Notes under the pieces: model-generated
Databases searched by the model: none
What the model was told of the DNA's origin: nothing
What the model saw: only the letters and a program-made list of their open reading frames with translations
Position numbers and translations under genes: made by a program
Assembly (NCBI GenBank): GCA_963706905.1
Contig: CAVPNY010000012.1
Location: 124,001-188,000 of the forward strand
Direction: 5' to 3'
Length of the DNA: 64,000 nucleotides
From: CAVPNY01 sp963706905
GTDB taxonomy: Bacteria; Chloroflexota; Anaerolineae; Anaerolineales; UBA4823
Shown here: piece by piece, positions 36,529-45,452 of the stretch
How the letters are laid out: each line of letters starts with the position of its first letter
Position numbering within the stretch: the first letter of the stretch is position 1

Positions 36529-37722
36529 ATGCCTTTCATCCGCAAAATCCTGCATTTCGATCTGGACGCCTTCTTCTGCGCAGTGGAGGAGAACCGCGAC
36601 TCATCTCTGCGCGGCAAGGCTTTTGCAGTCGGCGGGCGGCCGGATGAGCGCGGGGTGGTGGCATCTTGCTCTTACGCGGCCAGAAAAGTTGGCGTGCGCT
36701 CGGCCATGCCGATGGTGCGCGCCTTGAAATTGTGCCCTGAGTTAGACATTATCCCCGGCCATTACCAGCTCTACCGTCAGGCCTCCCGCCAGGTGATGGC
36801 AAAAATCCATGATATTACGCCGCTGGTCGAACAGATCTCAATCGACGAGGCGTTTCTTGACGTCACCGACCTGGCGGAAAGCGGGGAGGAGATCGCTCAC
36901 CATTTGCAAAGGGTCATCTTGCAGGATTTAAACCTGCCCTGCTCGTTTGGGATCGCCTCGAACAAACTGGTCGCCAAGATCGCCACCGATGTCGGGAAAT
37001 CGAAAGCCCGGCAGGCTGGCCGCCCTCCTAACGCCATCCAGCTTGTGCCGCCTGGGAATGAGAGAGATTTTCTGGCTCCGCTGCCGATCGAAGCGCTGTG
37101 GGGGGTAGGTCCAAAGACAGCGGCAGTCCTATCAGAAATGGGGATCCAAACGATCGGCGACTTATCGCAGGTACCCGAAGCCACGCTGATCGAACGCTTT
37201 GGCAAACTGGGTCACGAGCTGGCGCTCCGCTCGCGGGGCATCGATGACCGTCCGGTGACCCTTGAACACGAGGTCAAATCTATCAGCCAGGAGACGACCT
37301 TCGTCAAGGATGTGAGTGAACGCAAGGTGCTGCTGGATACGCTCCAACAACTCTCACAGCATGTCGTCCGGCAGCTACAACAGAAGCATTTAGAATGCAG
37401 CACGATAAAGCTCAAGCTGCGCTGGTCAGACTTTTCAACCATCTCGCGCCAGGTGACCCTGTCGCGTCCTACCGATCAGCCAGAACTCATCTCCGAGCAA
37501 GCCAAAAACTTGTTTGTGAGCGCGTGGACTGCGTACCAGCCGGTGCGTTTGATCGGGGTGGGGGTCAGCGGTTTATCCCCCCACCAGCTTAGCCTATGGG
37601 AGGTCGCCACCGAAAAACAACGCAAGGAACGCGAGCAGCGATTAAATACAGCGTTACAGGACCTGCGCGAACGGTATGGAGACCAAATAATCCTGATCGG
37701 TGGAGAAAATAACGAAGATTAA
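36529..37722 (+). CDS. dinB: DNA polymerase IV
   Basis: A translesion Y-family polymerase of 397 residues from ATG 36529; a longer frame to 36421 lacks family sequence. Motifs are ILHFDLDAFFCAVEE (metal Asp), then VVASCSYAARKVGVRSAMPM, IEQISIDEAFLDVTDL (second metal Asp-Glu as S-I-D-E-A) and NLPCSFGIASNKLVAKIATD. The thumb helix-hairpin-helix is PIEALWGVGPKTAAVLSEMGI, and the little-finger domain follows (KSISQETTFVKDV). All catalytic acids are present. It ends 10 bp before the prolyl oligopeptidase start, so both are likely co-transcribed. Confidence 0.93.
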   Translation: MPFIRKILHFDLDAFFCAVEENRDSSLRGKAFAVGGRPDERGVVASCSYAARKVGVRSAMPMVRALKLCPELDIIPGHYQLYRQASRQVMAKIHDITPLVEQISIDEAFLDVTDLAESGEEIAHHLQRVILQDLNLPCSFGIASNKLVAKIATDVGKSKARQAGRPPNAIQLVPPGNERDFLAPLPIEALWGVGPKTAAVLSEMGIQTIGDLSQVPEATLIERFGKLGHELALRSRGIDDRPVTLEHEVKSISQETTFVKDVSERKVLLDTLQQLSQHVVRQLQQKHLECSTIKLKLRWSDFSTISRQVTLSRPTDQPELISEQAKNLFVSAWTAYQPVRLIGVGVSGLSPHQLSLWEVATEKQRKEREQRLNTALQDLRERYGDQIILIGGENNED

Positions 37723-37732
37723 AGGAGAAATT

Positions 37733-39808
37733 ATGCCAAGCATTAAATACCCAAAGACCCCGACCGTGGATCAAGTTGACAATTTTCACGGGACACTGGT
37801 GCGAGATCCATACCGCTGGCTTGAGGACGTTGACGCACCGCAAACCTTGAGCTGGATCGCTGCCCAAAACGAGCTGACTTTCTCGATCCTGGAGAAAATA
37901 CCCGCCAGGAAAAGGATTCAAGAGCGCCTGACTGCATTGTGGGATTTTCCAAAAACCAGTGCGCCGCGCAAACGCGGCGGGCGCTATTTCCAGATGTATA
38001 ACACCGGGCTGCAGAATCAGGAAGTCATGTTCACCCGGGAATCCTTAACAGACGAGAAACGCCTGCTGCTTGACCCCAACCTGCTCTCGCAAGATGGAAC
38101 GGTAGCCCTGACGAGCTGGGAGGTCAGCAAGGATGGGCGCTACCTGGCTTACGCCACCAGCGCCAGCGGCTCAGACTGGCAGACCTGGCATGTTCGAGAC
38201 GTGGGGACCGGGCAGGATTTACCAGACGTCATCGAGTGGAGTAAATTCTCAGGCGCAGCCTGGCTGCCAGATAGCTCGGGGTTCTTTTATTCGCGCTACG
38301 CGGCGCCAGAAGCCGGAAAAGCTTTTGAAGAAGCCAATTACAACCAGAAATTATATTTTCATCGACTGGGAACACCTCAATCCGAGGACCGGCTGGTTTA
38401 CGAGCGACCGGATCAAAGAGAGTGGGGCTTTGACGCCAGGGTCAGCGACGATGGCAAATACCTGGCGATCCACGTCTGGCAAGGGACCGATATCCGCAAC
38501 CGCTTCTTCTACCAGGACCTGGAGGCTGGTGGAGAAACGATTGAATTAATCCCAGAATTGGAAGCGAATTACCACTTTATCGACCATGAGGGGCCGCTCT
38601 TTTATTTTCGGACCGATCTGGATGCCCCGCGCGGGCGGGTGATCGCCATCGACATCCGCACCCCGGAGAAAGCGCACCGGCGAACGATCATCCCGGAGAG
38701 CAGCGATGTGCTGGAAAACATCATCGTCGCCAACCAGCAGTTTGTGACCATCTACCTGCATAACGCCTATCACCAGCTCAAACGTTTTAAGATGAGCGGG
38801 GAATATCTGGGCGAGATTCAACTGCCCGGATTGGGATCGATCGTCAGCATAAATGATGATTTGAGCCTGAACGGCAGCCGGGAGGATAACGAGTTATTTT
38901 TCACGTTCCATTCATTCGCCCATCCCCCGTCAGTATACCGCTACGATTTTGAGGCGAACCGGATTGAGCTGCTGGTTAAACCCGATATCGACTTCGACTT
39001 TGATAATTACCAGGTTGAGCAGGAATTTGCGACCAGCAAGGATGGCACGCGAATTCCTATCTTTCTCGTCCACCGCAAAGACCTGCAGAAGAATGGAGCC
39101 AATCCAACCCTGCTCTACGGGTACGGAGGCTTTAGCATCCCGATCACGCCCACCTTTATGGTCAGCCGGCTGGTGTGGCTGGAATTGGGCGGCATCCTGG
39201 CGGTGGCTACTTTACGCGGCGGTGGTGAATTCGGTGAGGAATGGCACCAGGCGGGAAGCTTATTGAATAAGCAAAATTGCTTCGATGACATGATCGCGGC
39301 GGCTGAATATCTGATTTCAGAAGACTATACGAAACCAAACCGCCTGGCGATTGAGGGCCGCTCGAACGGCGGCCTGCTGGTCGGAGCCTGTGTGACCCAG
39401 CGGCCGGATTTATTCGGCGTGGCTCTGCCGGCGGTGGGCGTGATGGACATGCTGCGTTTCCACAAATTCACCATCGGTTGGGCGTGGGTCAGCGACTACG
39501 GCTCCGCAGATGATCCGCAGCAGTTCGAAGCGCTTTACAAATACTCACCGTTGCACAATCTCAAACCCGGCACCCACTACCCTGCCACGCTAATCACCAC
39601 CGCCGATCACGACGACCGGGTCGTCCCAGGGCACTCTTTCAAGTTTGCGGCCGCATTGCAGGCTGCCCAGGCTGGAGAAGCCCCCACCCTGATCCGCATC
39701 CAGACCAAGGCCGGGCATGGTTTCGGGAAACCAACTGCCATTTTGATTGAAGAACAAACCGATATCCTGTCTTTCATGGTCAAGTATCTCAATATGGATC
39801 TAAAATAG
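37733..39808 (+). CDS. Prolyl oligopeptidase family serine peptidase (S9A)
   Basis: AAAGGAG precedes ATG 37733. The 691-residue protein starts with VRDPYRWLEDVDAPQTLSWI, typical of S9A. A seven-bladed propeller domain covers about residues 70-410. The catalytic hydrolase domain has GGGEFGEEWHQAG, the nucleophile in GRSNGGLLVGA, the Asp in TTADHDDRVVPGHSFKF and the His in KAGHGFGKP. It cuts short peptides after proline in the cytoplasm (no signal peptide). It follows dinB closely, and a strong hairpin follows its stop. Confidence 0.93.
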   Translation: MPSIKYPKTPTVDQVDNFHGTLVRDPYRWLEDVDAPQTLSWIAAQNELTFSILEKIPARKRIQERLTALWDFPKTSAPRKRGGRYFQMYNTGLQNQEVMFTRESLTDEKRLLLDPNLLSQDGTVALTSWEVSKDGRYLAYATSASGSDWQTWHVRDVGTGQDLPDVIEWSKFSGAAWLPDSSGFFYSRYAAPEAGKAFEEANYNQKLYFHRLGTPQSEDRLVYERPDQREWGFDARVSDDGKYLAIHVWQGTDIRNRFFYQDLEAGGETIELIPELEANYHFIDHEGPLFYFRTDLDAPRGRVIAIDIRTPEKAHRRTIIPESSDVLENIIVANQQFVTIYLHNAYHQLKRFKMSGEYLGEIQLPGLGSIVSINDDLSLNGSREDNELFFTFHSFAHPPSVYRYDFEANRIELLVKPDIDFDFDNYQVEQEFATSKDGTRIPIFLVHRKDLQKNGANPTLLYGYGGFSIPITPTFMVSRLVWLELGGILAVATLRGGGEFGEEWHQAGSLLNKQNCFDDMIAAAEYLISEDYTKPNRLAIEGRSNGGLLVGACVTQRPDLFGVALPAVGVMDMLRFHKFTIGWAWVSDYGSADDPQQFEALYKYSPLHNLKPGTHYPATLITTADHDDRVVPGHSFKFAAALQAAQAGEAPTLIRIQTKAGHGFGKPTAILIEEQTDILSFMVKYLNMDLK

Positions 39809-39823
39809 AAGAACGAGTGCATC

Positions 39824-39860
39824 TTGTATAGATAGGCGTTGAAACCGCCTATCTATACAA
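39824..39860. terminator. 15-bp hairpin after the prolyl oligopeptidase gene
   Basis: TTGTATAGATAGGCG (39824-39838) pairs perfectly with CGCCTATCTATACAA (39846-39860) over loop TTGAAAC. No long T-run follows. Its centre GGCGTTGAAACCGCC closely matches the hairpin in the tup operon. Confidence 0.7.
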
Positions 39861-39916
39861 ATAATTATCCAGAAGATCATCTACCGCACCTACCTGACAA
39901 TGCATCGAGGCCAGCA

Positions 39917-41074
39917 ATGATCCGAAATATCAAGGCAATCACCGCGGCGTCCTTCTTAGCCATGTTCTTTCTGGGCGTCTCATCATCAATAATCGGCGCG
40001 GCGGCCCGCAACATCGGGCTTTCTCCCTCCCAGATCGGCCTGATGCTCACAGCGCAAAACCTGGGATTTATGATCTCCGTCCTGGTTTCGGGAGCCCTCG
40101 CCGATTCCTATCCGAAACCCAGGATTCTGATGATCGGCAGCATCATCCTGGCGATCTCCCTGTTTGCGTTTTATGGGTGGACAAACTTCTGGGTGAACCT
40201 GGCGATTATGTTTGTGATTGGGGTGGGGATTGGCTCTTACGAAGGGGTGACGGATGCGATGCTGCTGGATATCCACACAGAAAGAGGCAGCTTCTTTATT
40301 AACGTTAACCATTTCTTCGTGACATCTGGCTCGATCATCATCACCGTGTATTTGATCTTCCTGCAAATGGCCTGGCGCAATGCAATCATCCAGGCAGGCA
40401 TTGTCGTCGCCATTCTGGCGGCCCTGTTCGGTTTGATGAAACTGCTCCCGCACGGGAGAAAAACCGAACCGTATACGAAGTTACTGCGCCTGCTCGCCCG
40501 CGAGAGACTGGTGATCGTGCTGTTTATCGCATCAGCCCTGGTGGTTGGGATGGAAGGCGGAACAGTCGGGATTTTGACGACCTACCTGATGGACCTGCGC
40601 GGTTTCACCCAGGTGACTTCAAAGATTGGATTGGTCGTCTTCCTGACCGGTATGGCGGCTGGAAGGTTGCTGCTGGGATATATTACCCCCCACGAACAGA
40701 TTCACCGCTACATCGTGGGACTGTTCGCGCTCTCCACAATGGTTTTCAGCGGGCTGTATTTCCTAAATCTCGGTGATGCGCTTTATTTCGTCATTTTTCT
40801 TGCCGGACTGACTCTATCAGCAATCTTTCCCCTGATGCTCTCCCTGGCCGGGTTAATCTATCCAGATATCGCTGGGATGGTGTTAGGGACGATCAAAGTA
40901 GCGATACCGATCGGAGGCATCCTGCTGCCGTTTTTACTGGCGTTGCTGGCAAATTACTCATCTTTCAAGAGCGCGCTGATCCTTTTCCCCCTGGCTGGCA
41001 TGTTAGGGCTGGTTTTGACTTATTTCCAATTTAAGTCCCTGAAGAAAATCGAGCCAGTCCAGGCGCCTGAATAA
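39917..41074 (+). CDS. Major facilitator superfamily transporter
   Basis: ATG 39917 gives about 385 residues with about 12 hydrophobic segments. The loop after segment 2 (SGALADSYPKPRIL) is the MFS G-x-x-x-D-x-x-x-R/K-type motif. A second, weaker half-copy is GRLLLGYITPHEQIHRYIVG. A sugar or drug specificity cannot be read from the sequence. A hairpin lies just upstream, so it may have its own promoter. It converges with msrQ. Confidence 0.85.
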   Translation: MIRNIKAITAASFLAMFFLGVSSSIIGAAARNIGLSPSQIGLMLTAQNLGFMISVLVSGALADSYPKPRILMIGSIILAISLFAFYGWTNFWVNLAIMFVIGVGIGSYEGVTDAMLLDIHTERGSFFINVNHFFVTSGSIIITVYLIFLQMAWRNAIIQAGIVVAILAALFGLMKLLPHGRKTEPYTKLLRLLARERLVIVLFIASALVVGMEGGTVGILTTYLMDLRGFTQVTSKIGLVVFLTGMAAGRLLLGYITPHEQIHRYIVGLFALSTMVFSGLYFLNLGDALYFVIFLAGLTLSAIFPLMLSLAGLIYPDIAGMVLGTIKVAIPIGGILLPFLLALLANYSSFKSALILFPLAGMLGLVLTYFQFKSLKKIEPVQAPE

Positions 41075-41118
41075 TCAAGATTAGATTTGAACAGATCACC
41101 GAAGAATCGCCCCAGGAC

Positions 41119-41808
41119 TCAGGGTTCCTGGGGCGAGCTGGTTTCTTTTGGATATCTAAGGTGCAAAGACTTTCGGAATCGATTGACTGCATTGGCGGTA
41201 GAATGTCTCCCAAAGTAGCGCCGGATGGTTGGAATGCGCAGGATGAGCAAGATCACGACGACAAGCCCATACAGAATTGGGATGCGGATATCGGATTTGA
41301 CCAGCCAGGTGTAATGGACAATCACCAGCAGGCCAGCCAGATACACCAGCTTGTGAAGCCTTAACCAGTTCCTGCCCAACCGTTTCATCCAGCCGCGCGT
41401 GGAGGTGATGGCCAGTGGGAGCAAGATCAGGAAGGCAGAAAAACCAACCAGGGCAAAGCGCTTTTCGAAGATCGCTTCCTTCAGTAAGTCCGGATCAAAA
41501 CCATAATCCACGCCGACAAAGATCAAAAAGTGGAGGCTGGCGTAGAAAAAGGCATATAATCCCAGCGCCCGCCGGACTTTCAAAGCCTGCCTGAAACCAA
41601 AAACGGTATTCAAAGGCGTGCAGGCCAACGACAGGATCAGGAATATCAAAGCTGCTTTTCCGGTCCTTAAGGTGGCAGCCTGGATTGGGTTCACCGTCAG
41701 GTTCGCAGTGAAGAAATCGTATATCAGCCAGGCAAACGGAAATAGACCGGCAATGTGCACCAGGATCTGGAGCTTTGTCAAACGCGGCAAACGGTCTTTC
41801 AATGCCAT
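41119..41808 (-). CDS. msrQ: MsrQ, haem-binding membrane subunit of the methionine sulfoxide reductase system
   Basis: The protein has 229 residues and about six membrane helices of the ferric-reductase-like fold. Motifs include GLYAFFYASLHFLIFVG (haem His), SFSAFLILLPLAITSTRGW as the conserved L-x-x-T-S-x-x-x-x region (actual start GFSAFL), and RLHKLVYLAGLLVIVHYTWL with two more His. It passes electrons from quinones to MsrP. It starts 6 bp after the msrP stop. Confidence 0.92.
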   Translation of the reverse strand: MALKDRLPRLTKLQILVHIAGLFPFAWLIYDFFTANLTVNPIQAATLRTGKAALIFLILSLACTPLNTVFGFRQALKVRRALGLYAFFYASLHFLIFVGVDYGFDPDLLKEAIFEKRFALVGFSAFLILLPLAITSTRGWMKRLGRNWLRLHKLVYLAGLLVIVHYTWLVKSDIRIPILYGLVVVILLILRIPTIRRYFGRHSTANAVNRFRKSLHLRYPKETSSPQEP

Positions 41809-41814
41809 GCTGGA

Positions 41815-42774
41815 TTAATAATTCGCTGCCAGGTCCATACCTGCATAGAGACTGGCGACCTCTTCCTCATAACCATTAAACATCAAGGTCGGGCGGCGCT
41901 GTAACTCGCCAATGCGGCGCTCGGAAGATTGAGACCAGCGTGGATGATCCACGTTCGGATTGACATTGGCATAAAAGCCGTACTCATTCGGCGCAGCAGC
42001 CATCCACAGCGAGACTGGCATCTCTTCCACCAGGTCCATCTTGACGATGGATTTTATGCTCTTGAAACCATATTTCCACGGCACAACCAGGCGAATGGGC
42101 GCGCCATCCTGGGGTGGCAGAGGCTTGCCATACAGGCCGGTAGCCAGGATGGCCAGATCATGCATGGCTTCATCCAGGCGCAAACCTTCCACATAAGGCC
42201 ATTGATACCAGGGGCTTTTTTGGCCGGGCATCTCATCTGGCGCATAAATCGTCTCAAAGCGGACATAACTGGCATTCCCAGTCGGTTCGACTTCTTTGAG
42301 CAGCTCGGCGATTGGGAATCCCATCCAGGGGATCACCATTGACCAGCCTTCAACACACCGCAAGCGGTAAATCCTTTCCTGCTGAGTGAAGCGCTGTAAC
42401 AATTCATCGATATCATAGGTCTTGGGATTTTTCACCAGCCCACCCACGCTGAGCGTCCAGGGATGAGTCGGAAAGTCTTTCGCCAGCTCGGCTACCCTTT
42501 CTTTATCCGTGGTGAATTCATAATAATTATTGAAATTGGTGACCGCGTCGTAGGTAGTCAAGGGGTCGCCTAACTCATCCGTTCCTGCCTGGGTGGCGCC
42601 TGTCGGGCTGGCGCTTGCCTGCGGTTGCTGGGTAGCAGTGGGGGATGGCAGGGCGCCACCGCAGGCTGCCAGAGCCAGAGAACCGGCGCTCAGGATGCCC
42701 ATACCCTTGAGAAATTCCTTACGCGACAGGTAAACGTGTTCCGGTGTTATTTCTGATGGGTCGATCTTGCTCAT
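41815..42774 (-). CDS. msrP: MsrP, molybdopterin methionine sulfoxide reductase
   Basis: The 319-residue protein repairs oxidised methionine in extracytoplasmic proteins. The N-terminus has SRKEFLKGMGILSAGSLALA, a Tat-like signal with R-K rather than R-R, followed by a lipobox-like AAC. It could thus be exported by Tat and lipid-anchored. The sulfite-oxidase fold gives the Mo ligand Cys in RLRCVEGWSMVIPW. Other blocks are DGAPIRLVVPWKYGFKSIK and KMDLVEEMPVSLW. A promoter lies 40-70 bp upstream. It needs molybdopterin, tying it to the Mo/W theme of the window. Confidence 0.93.
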   Translation of the reverse strand: MSKIDPSEITPEHVYLSRKEFLKGMGILSAGSLALAACGGALPSPTATQQPQASASPTGATQAGTDELGDPLTTYDAVTNFNNYYEFTTDKERVAELAKDFPTHPWTLSVGGLVKNPKTYDIDELLQRFTQQERIYRLRCVEGWSMVIPWMGFPIAELLKEVEPTGNASYVRFETIYAPDEMPGQKSPWYQWPYVEGLRLDEAMHDLAILATGLYGKPLPPQDGAPIRLVVPWKYGFKSIKSIVKMDLVEEMPVSLWMAAAPNEYGFYANVNPNVDHPRWSQSSERRIGELQRRPTLMFNGYEEEVASLYAGMDLAANY

Positions 42775-42816
42775 TTCAGCCTCGAATCAAACGAATAGGA
42801 GTAATTCAATCTTGTT

Positions 42817-42845
42817 ATTATAAGGGTAACCGATATTCCTTACAA
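42817..42845 (-). promoter_or_regulatory. Promoter of msrPQ
   Basis: On the minus strand TTGTAA (42845-42840), 17 bases, TATAAT (42822-42817), about 42 bp before the msrP start. Confidence 0.6.
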
Positions 42846-42980
42846 AAGGATAAACAAAGATTAATAGAATGCTTAGACGTTCGTTCGGGATAAGGATTAT
42901 TTGTTTGCGTTTGACGCAGTGAATTAATTCGAGTACACTGATTTTCACCGCATCCAGAAGACTATCTCACCGATTGAAAC

Positions 42981-44009
42981 ATGATGATCCACATTGACGG
43001 CTCTCAAGGTGAAGGGGGAGGACAGATTCTACGCACCTCCCTGGCCCTGTCTTTGTTAACCAATCAACCGTTCGAGATGGTCCATGTCCGCCTCAGGCGG
43101 CAACAACCCGGACTGCGCCCCCAGCACCTGGCATCGGTAAAAGCAGCCGCTTCCATCAGCAAGGCAGACGTCGAAGGCGCTGAACCAGGCTCCACGCGGC
43201 TGGTGTTCCGACCGGGTGAGGTCCACGCGGGACGGTATGATTTTAACATCGCCACCGCCGGATCCACCTGTCTGGTGCTTCAAACCATCTATCTCCCTTT
43301 GAGCAAAGCTGCCTCTACTTCGAACATCACCATTACCGGCGGCACGCACGCACCCAAGAGTCCCAGCTTTGAATACCTGGACCAGCACTGGCTGCACTAT
43401 CTCAGGCTGCTCGGCTTTGATATTCACCTGGATTTGATCGAGGCTGGATTTTACCCGCAAGGCGGCGGTAAGATTCAAGCCAGGATCCGTCCTACCCCAC
43501 AAACCATCGGGCTAAACCTGTCCCAACGCGGCCAGCTCCAGCAGATCCGCGGCGTATCGGCGGTCGCCAACCTGGACCGGCGCATCGCTGAACGGCAGCG
43601 GGAACAAGTGCTCCGCCGCCTGGGCGATACCTATCGCTTGAATGATATTCGCATCAGCGAGCTGCCCTCCCGGTTTAAAGGTACCTTTTTGCTGCTTCTG
43701 GCTGAATTTGAAAACTCTCAGGCCTGCTTTTTCTCTTTAGGCGCGCTGGGAAAGCCTGCCGAACGGGTTGCGGATGAAGCTGTAGATGCACTGGTAGAAT
43801 TCCTCGCCACGGATGGCGCCATCGACGCCTACCTGGCTGACCAATTGTTGCTGCCCCTGGCCTATGCCAGCAGCGGCTCCCGGCTCAGAACCTCCCGAGT
43901 CACCAACCACTTGCTGACCAACGCCAATGTGATTAACACCTTCCACCCGAATTGCATCCAGATCCTTGGCAGTTACGGAGAACCTGGGGATATAATCATT
44001 CATCCCTGA
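42981..44009 (+). CDS. rtcA: RNA 3'-terminal phosphate cyclase
   Basis: The 342-residue enzyme turns RNA 3'-phosphates into 2',3'-cyclic phosphates using ATP. The N-terminus is IHIDGSQGEGGGQILRTSLALS, the family signature. LRPQHLASVKAA and TGGTHAPKSPSFEYL follow, then FYPQGGGKI. The C-terminus has LADQLLLPLAYASSGS and TSRVTNHLLTNANVI, containing the His that is adenylated in known RtcA. No rtcB or rtcR lies next to it. It ends 16 bp before the next MFS start, so the two may be co-transcribed. Confidence 0.93.
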   Translation: MMIHIDGSQGEGGGQILRTSLALSLLTNQPFEMVHVRLRRQQPGLRPQHLASVKAAASISKADVEGAEPGSTRLVFRPGEVHAGRYDFNIATAGSTCLVLQTIYLPLSKAASTSNITITGGTHAPKSPSFEYLDQHWLHYLRLLGFDIHLDLIEAGFYPQGGGKIQARIRPTPQTIGLNLSQRGQLQQIRGVSAVANLDRRIAERQREQVLRRLGDTYRLNDIRISELPSRFKGTFLLLLAEFENSQACFFSLGALGKPAERVADEAVDALVEFLATDGAIDAYLADQLLLPLAYASSGSRLRTSRVTNHLLTNANVINTFHPNCIQILGSYGEPGDIIIHP

Positions 44010-44025
44010 TAAAGGACAACCACGC

Positions 44026-45402
44026 GTGGCGATCAACACGACTCATGACAACCGCAAATGGCTGGTGCTGGCGGCGATCGGCGCCAGCACTTTTATGACT
44101 GCCCTGGATACCAGCGTGGTTAATACTGTCTTGCCGGTGATCAACCGCTCCTTAGGAAGCCAGATTGCCACAATCCAGTGGGTTGTGACCATTTACCTGC
44201 TGGTGGTCAGCGGCTTGCTGCTCAGCTTTGGGCGGCTGGGTGACCTGCGCGGCCATAAGCCCATCTTCCTATCCGGCTTCGGCATCTTTATCCTCAGCTC
44301 GGCCTTGTGTGGATTAGCCCCTTCCGCAGGGTTATTAATCGCCTTCCGCGGGCTGCAGGCCCTGGGGGCAGCGATGCTGGCTGCCAACTCACCAGCGATT
44401 CTCACCAAAAGTTTCCCTGCCAGCCAGCGCGGCCAGGCCCTCGGTCTGCAGGCCACCATGACCTACCTGGGCCTGAGCGCGGCGCCCTCCGTGGGCGGCT
44501 GGCTGACTGACCTGTTCTCCTGGCGCGCCGTGTTCTACATCAATGTCCCGGTAGGGTTGGCAGCCTTCCTGCTCAGCTTGCGCTATATCCCAAAGGACGA
44601 AGGCTCCAAAAATGCCGAGCGGTTTGACCTGACCGGCGCGCTGCTCTTCATGGCCGGGTTAGTTGCCCTGCTCTTAGGCCTCAATCAGGGCGCCGAATGG
44701 GGTTGGACCTCGGCTCCGATTCTGGGTTTGTTCATCGCCGCGGCAATATTTCTAACCGTTTTCATCTTCGTTGAAAAAAGGCAGGCTTACCCGATGCTCG
44801 ATTTGAGCCTGTTCAGCAAGCGGCTTTTCACTACCTCCACCGCGGCGGCGCTGCTCAATTACATGGCTTTATTCAGCATCTTGTTCTTGATGCCCTTCTA
44901 CTTGCTGCAAGGGCGCGGTTTGAGCCCTTCTCAAGCAGGTTTGATACTCACTGCCCAGCCAATCGTCATGGCAATCGTAGCCCCGCTCAGCGGGACACTC
45001 TCTGACCGGATCGGCACGCGCCTGCCGGCAGTCCTGGGGATGGCGATCCTGGCTGTGGGGCTGTTCGCCCTCGCGTGGCTTGGCCCGACCACACCTTTAC
45101 CGCTGGTCGCTCTCGTGCTCGGGATAGCCGGATTGGGGACAGGAACCTTCATTTCCCCGAACAACTCCGCCCTGATGGGCTCCGCCCCTCACCAGCGCCA
45201 GGGTATCGCGGCGGGGATACTGGCGACTGCCCGTTCAGCAGGGATGGTGCTGGGGATCGGCCTGGCAGGAGCGATCTTCACCACCATCCTGGCCGCCTCC
45301 CCGGCTGAGAGCAGCCTGTATGCTGCCACCAGAGCCAGCTTCCTGGTGGCGTGCGGCATCGCCAGCCTGGCAGCGATCACCGCTTTAATCCATGAGAAAT
45401 GA
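44026..45402 (+). CDS. DHA2-type MFS drug transporter (EmrB/QacA-like)
   Basis: It starts with GTG at 44026 after AAAGGA. The 458-residue protein has about 14 hydrophobic segments. Motifs are ASTFMTALDTSVVNTVLPVI (motif D1 of DHA2 pumps), SFGRLGDLRGHKPIFLSG (motif A, G-x-L-x-D-x-x-G), RGLQALGAAMLAANSPAI (motif B) and GGWLTDLFSWRAVFYINVPV (motif C). It probably exports drugs or metabolites by proton exchange. It is followed by sulP 50 bp on. Confidence 0.92.
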   Translation: MAINTTHDNRKWLVLAAIGASTFMTALDTSVVNTVLPVINRSLGSQIATIQWVVTIYLLVVSGLLLSFGRLGDLRGHKPIFLSGFGIFILSSALCGLAPSAGLLIAFRGLQALGAAMLAANSPAILTKSFPASQRGQALGLQATMTYLGLSAAPSVGGWLTDLFSWRAVFYINVPVGLAAFLLSLRYIPKDEGSKNAERFDLTGALLFMAGLVALLLGLNQGAEWGWTSAPILGLFIAAAIFLTVFIFVEKRQAYPMLDLSLFSKRLFTTSTAAALLNYMALFSILFLMPFYLLQGRGLSPSQAGLILTAQPIVMAIVAPLSGTLSDRIGTRLPAVLGMAILAVGLFALAWLGPTTPLPLVALVLGIAGLGTGTFISPNNSALMGSAPHQRQGIAAGILATARSAGMVLGIGLAGAIFTTILAASPAESSLYAATRASFLVACGIASLAAITALIHEK

Positions 45403-45452
45403 GTTCGAACCAGGATAAAATGGCTGAGCTTTCAAATGGATTATAGAGTCCC

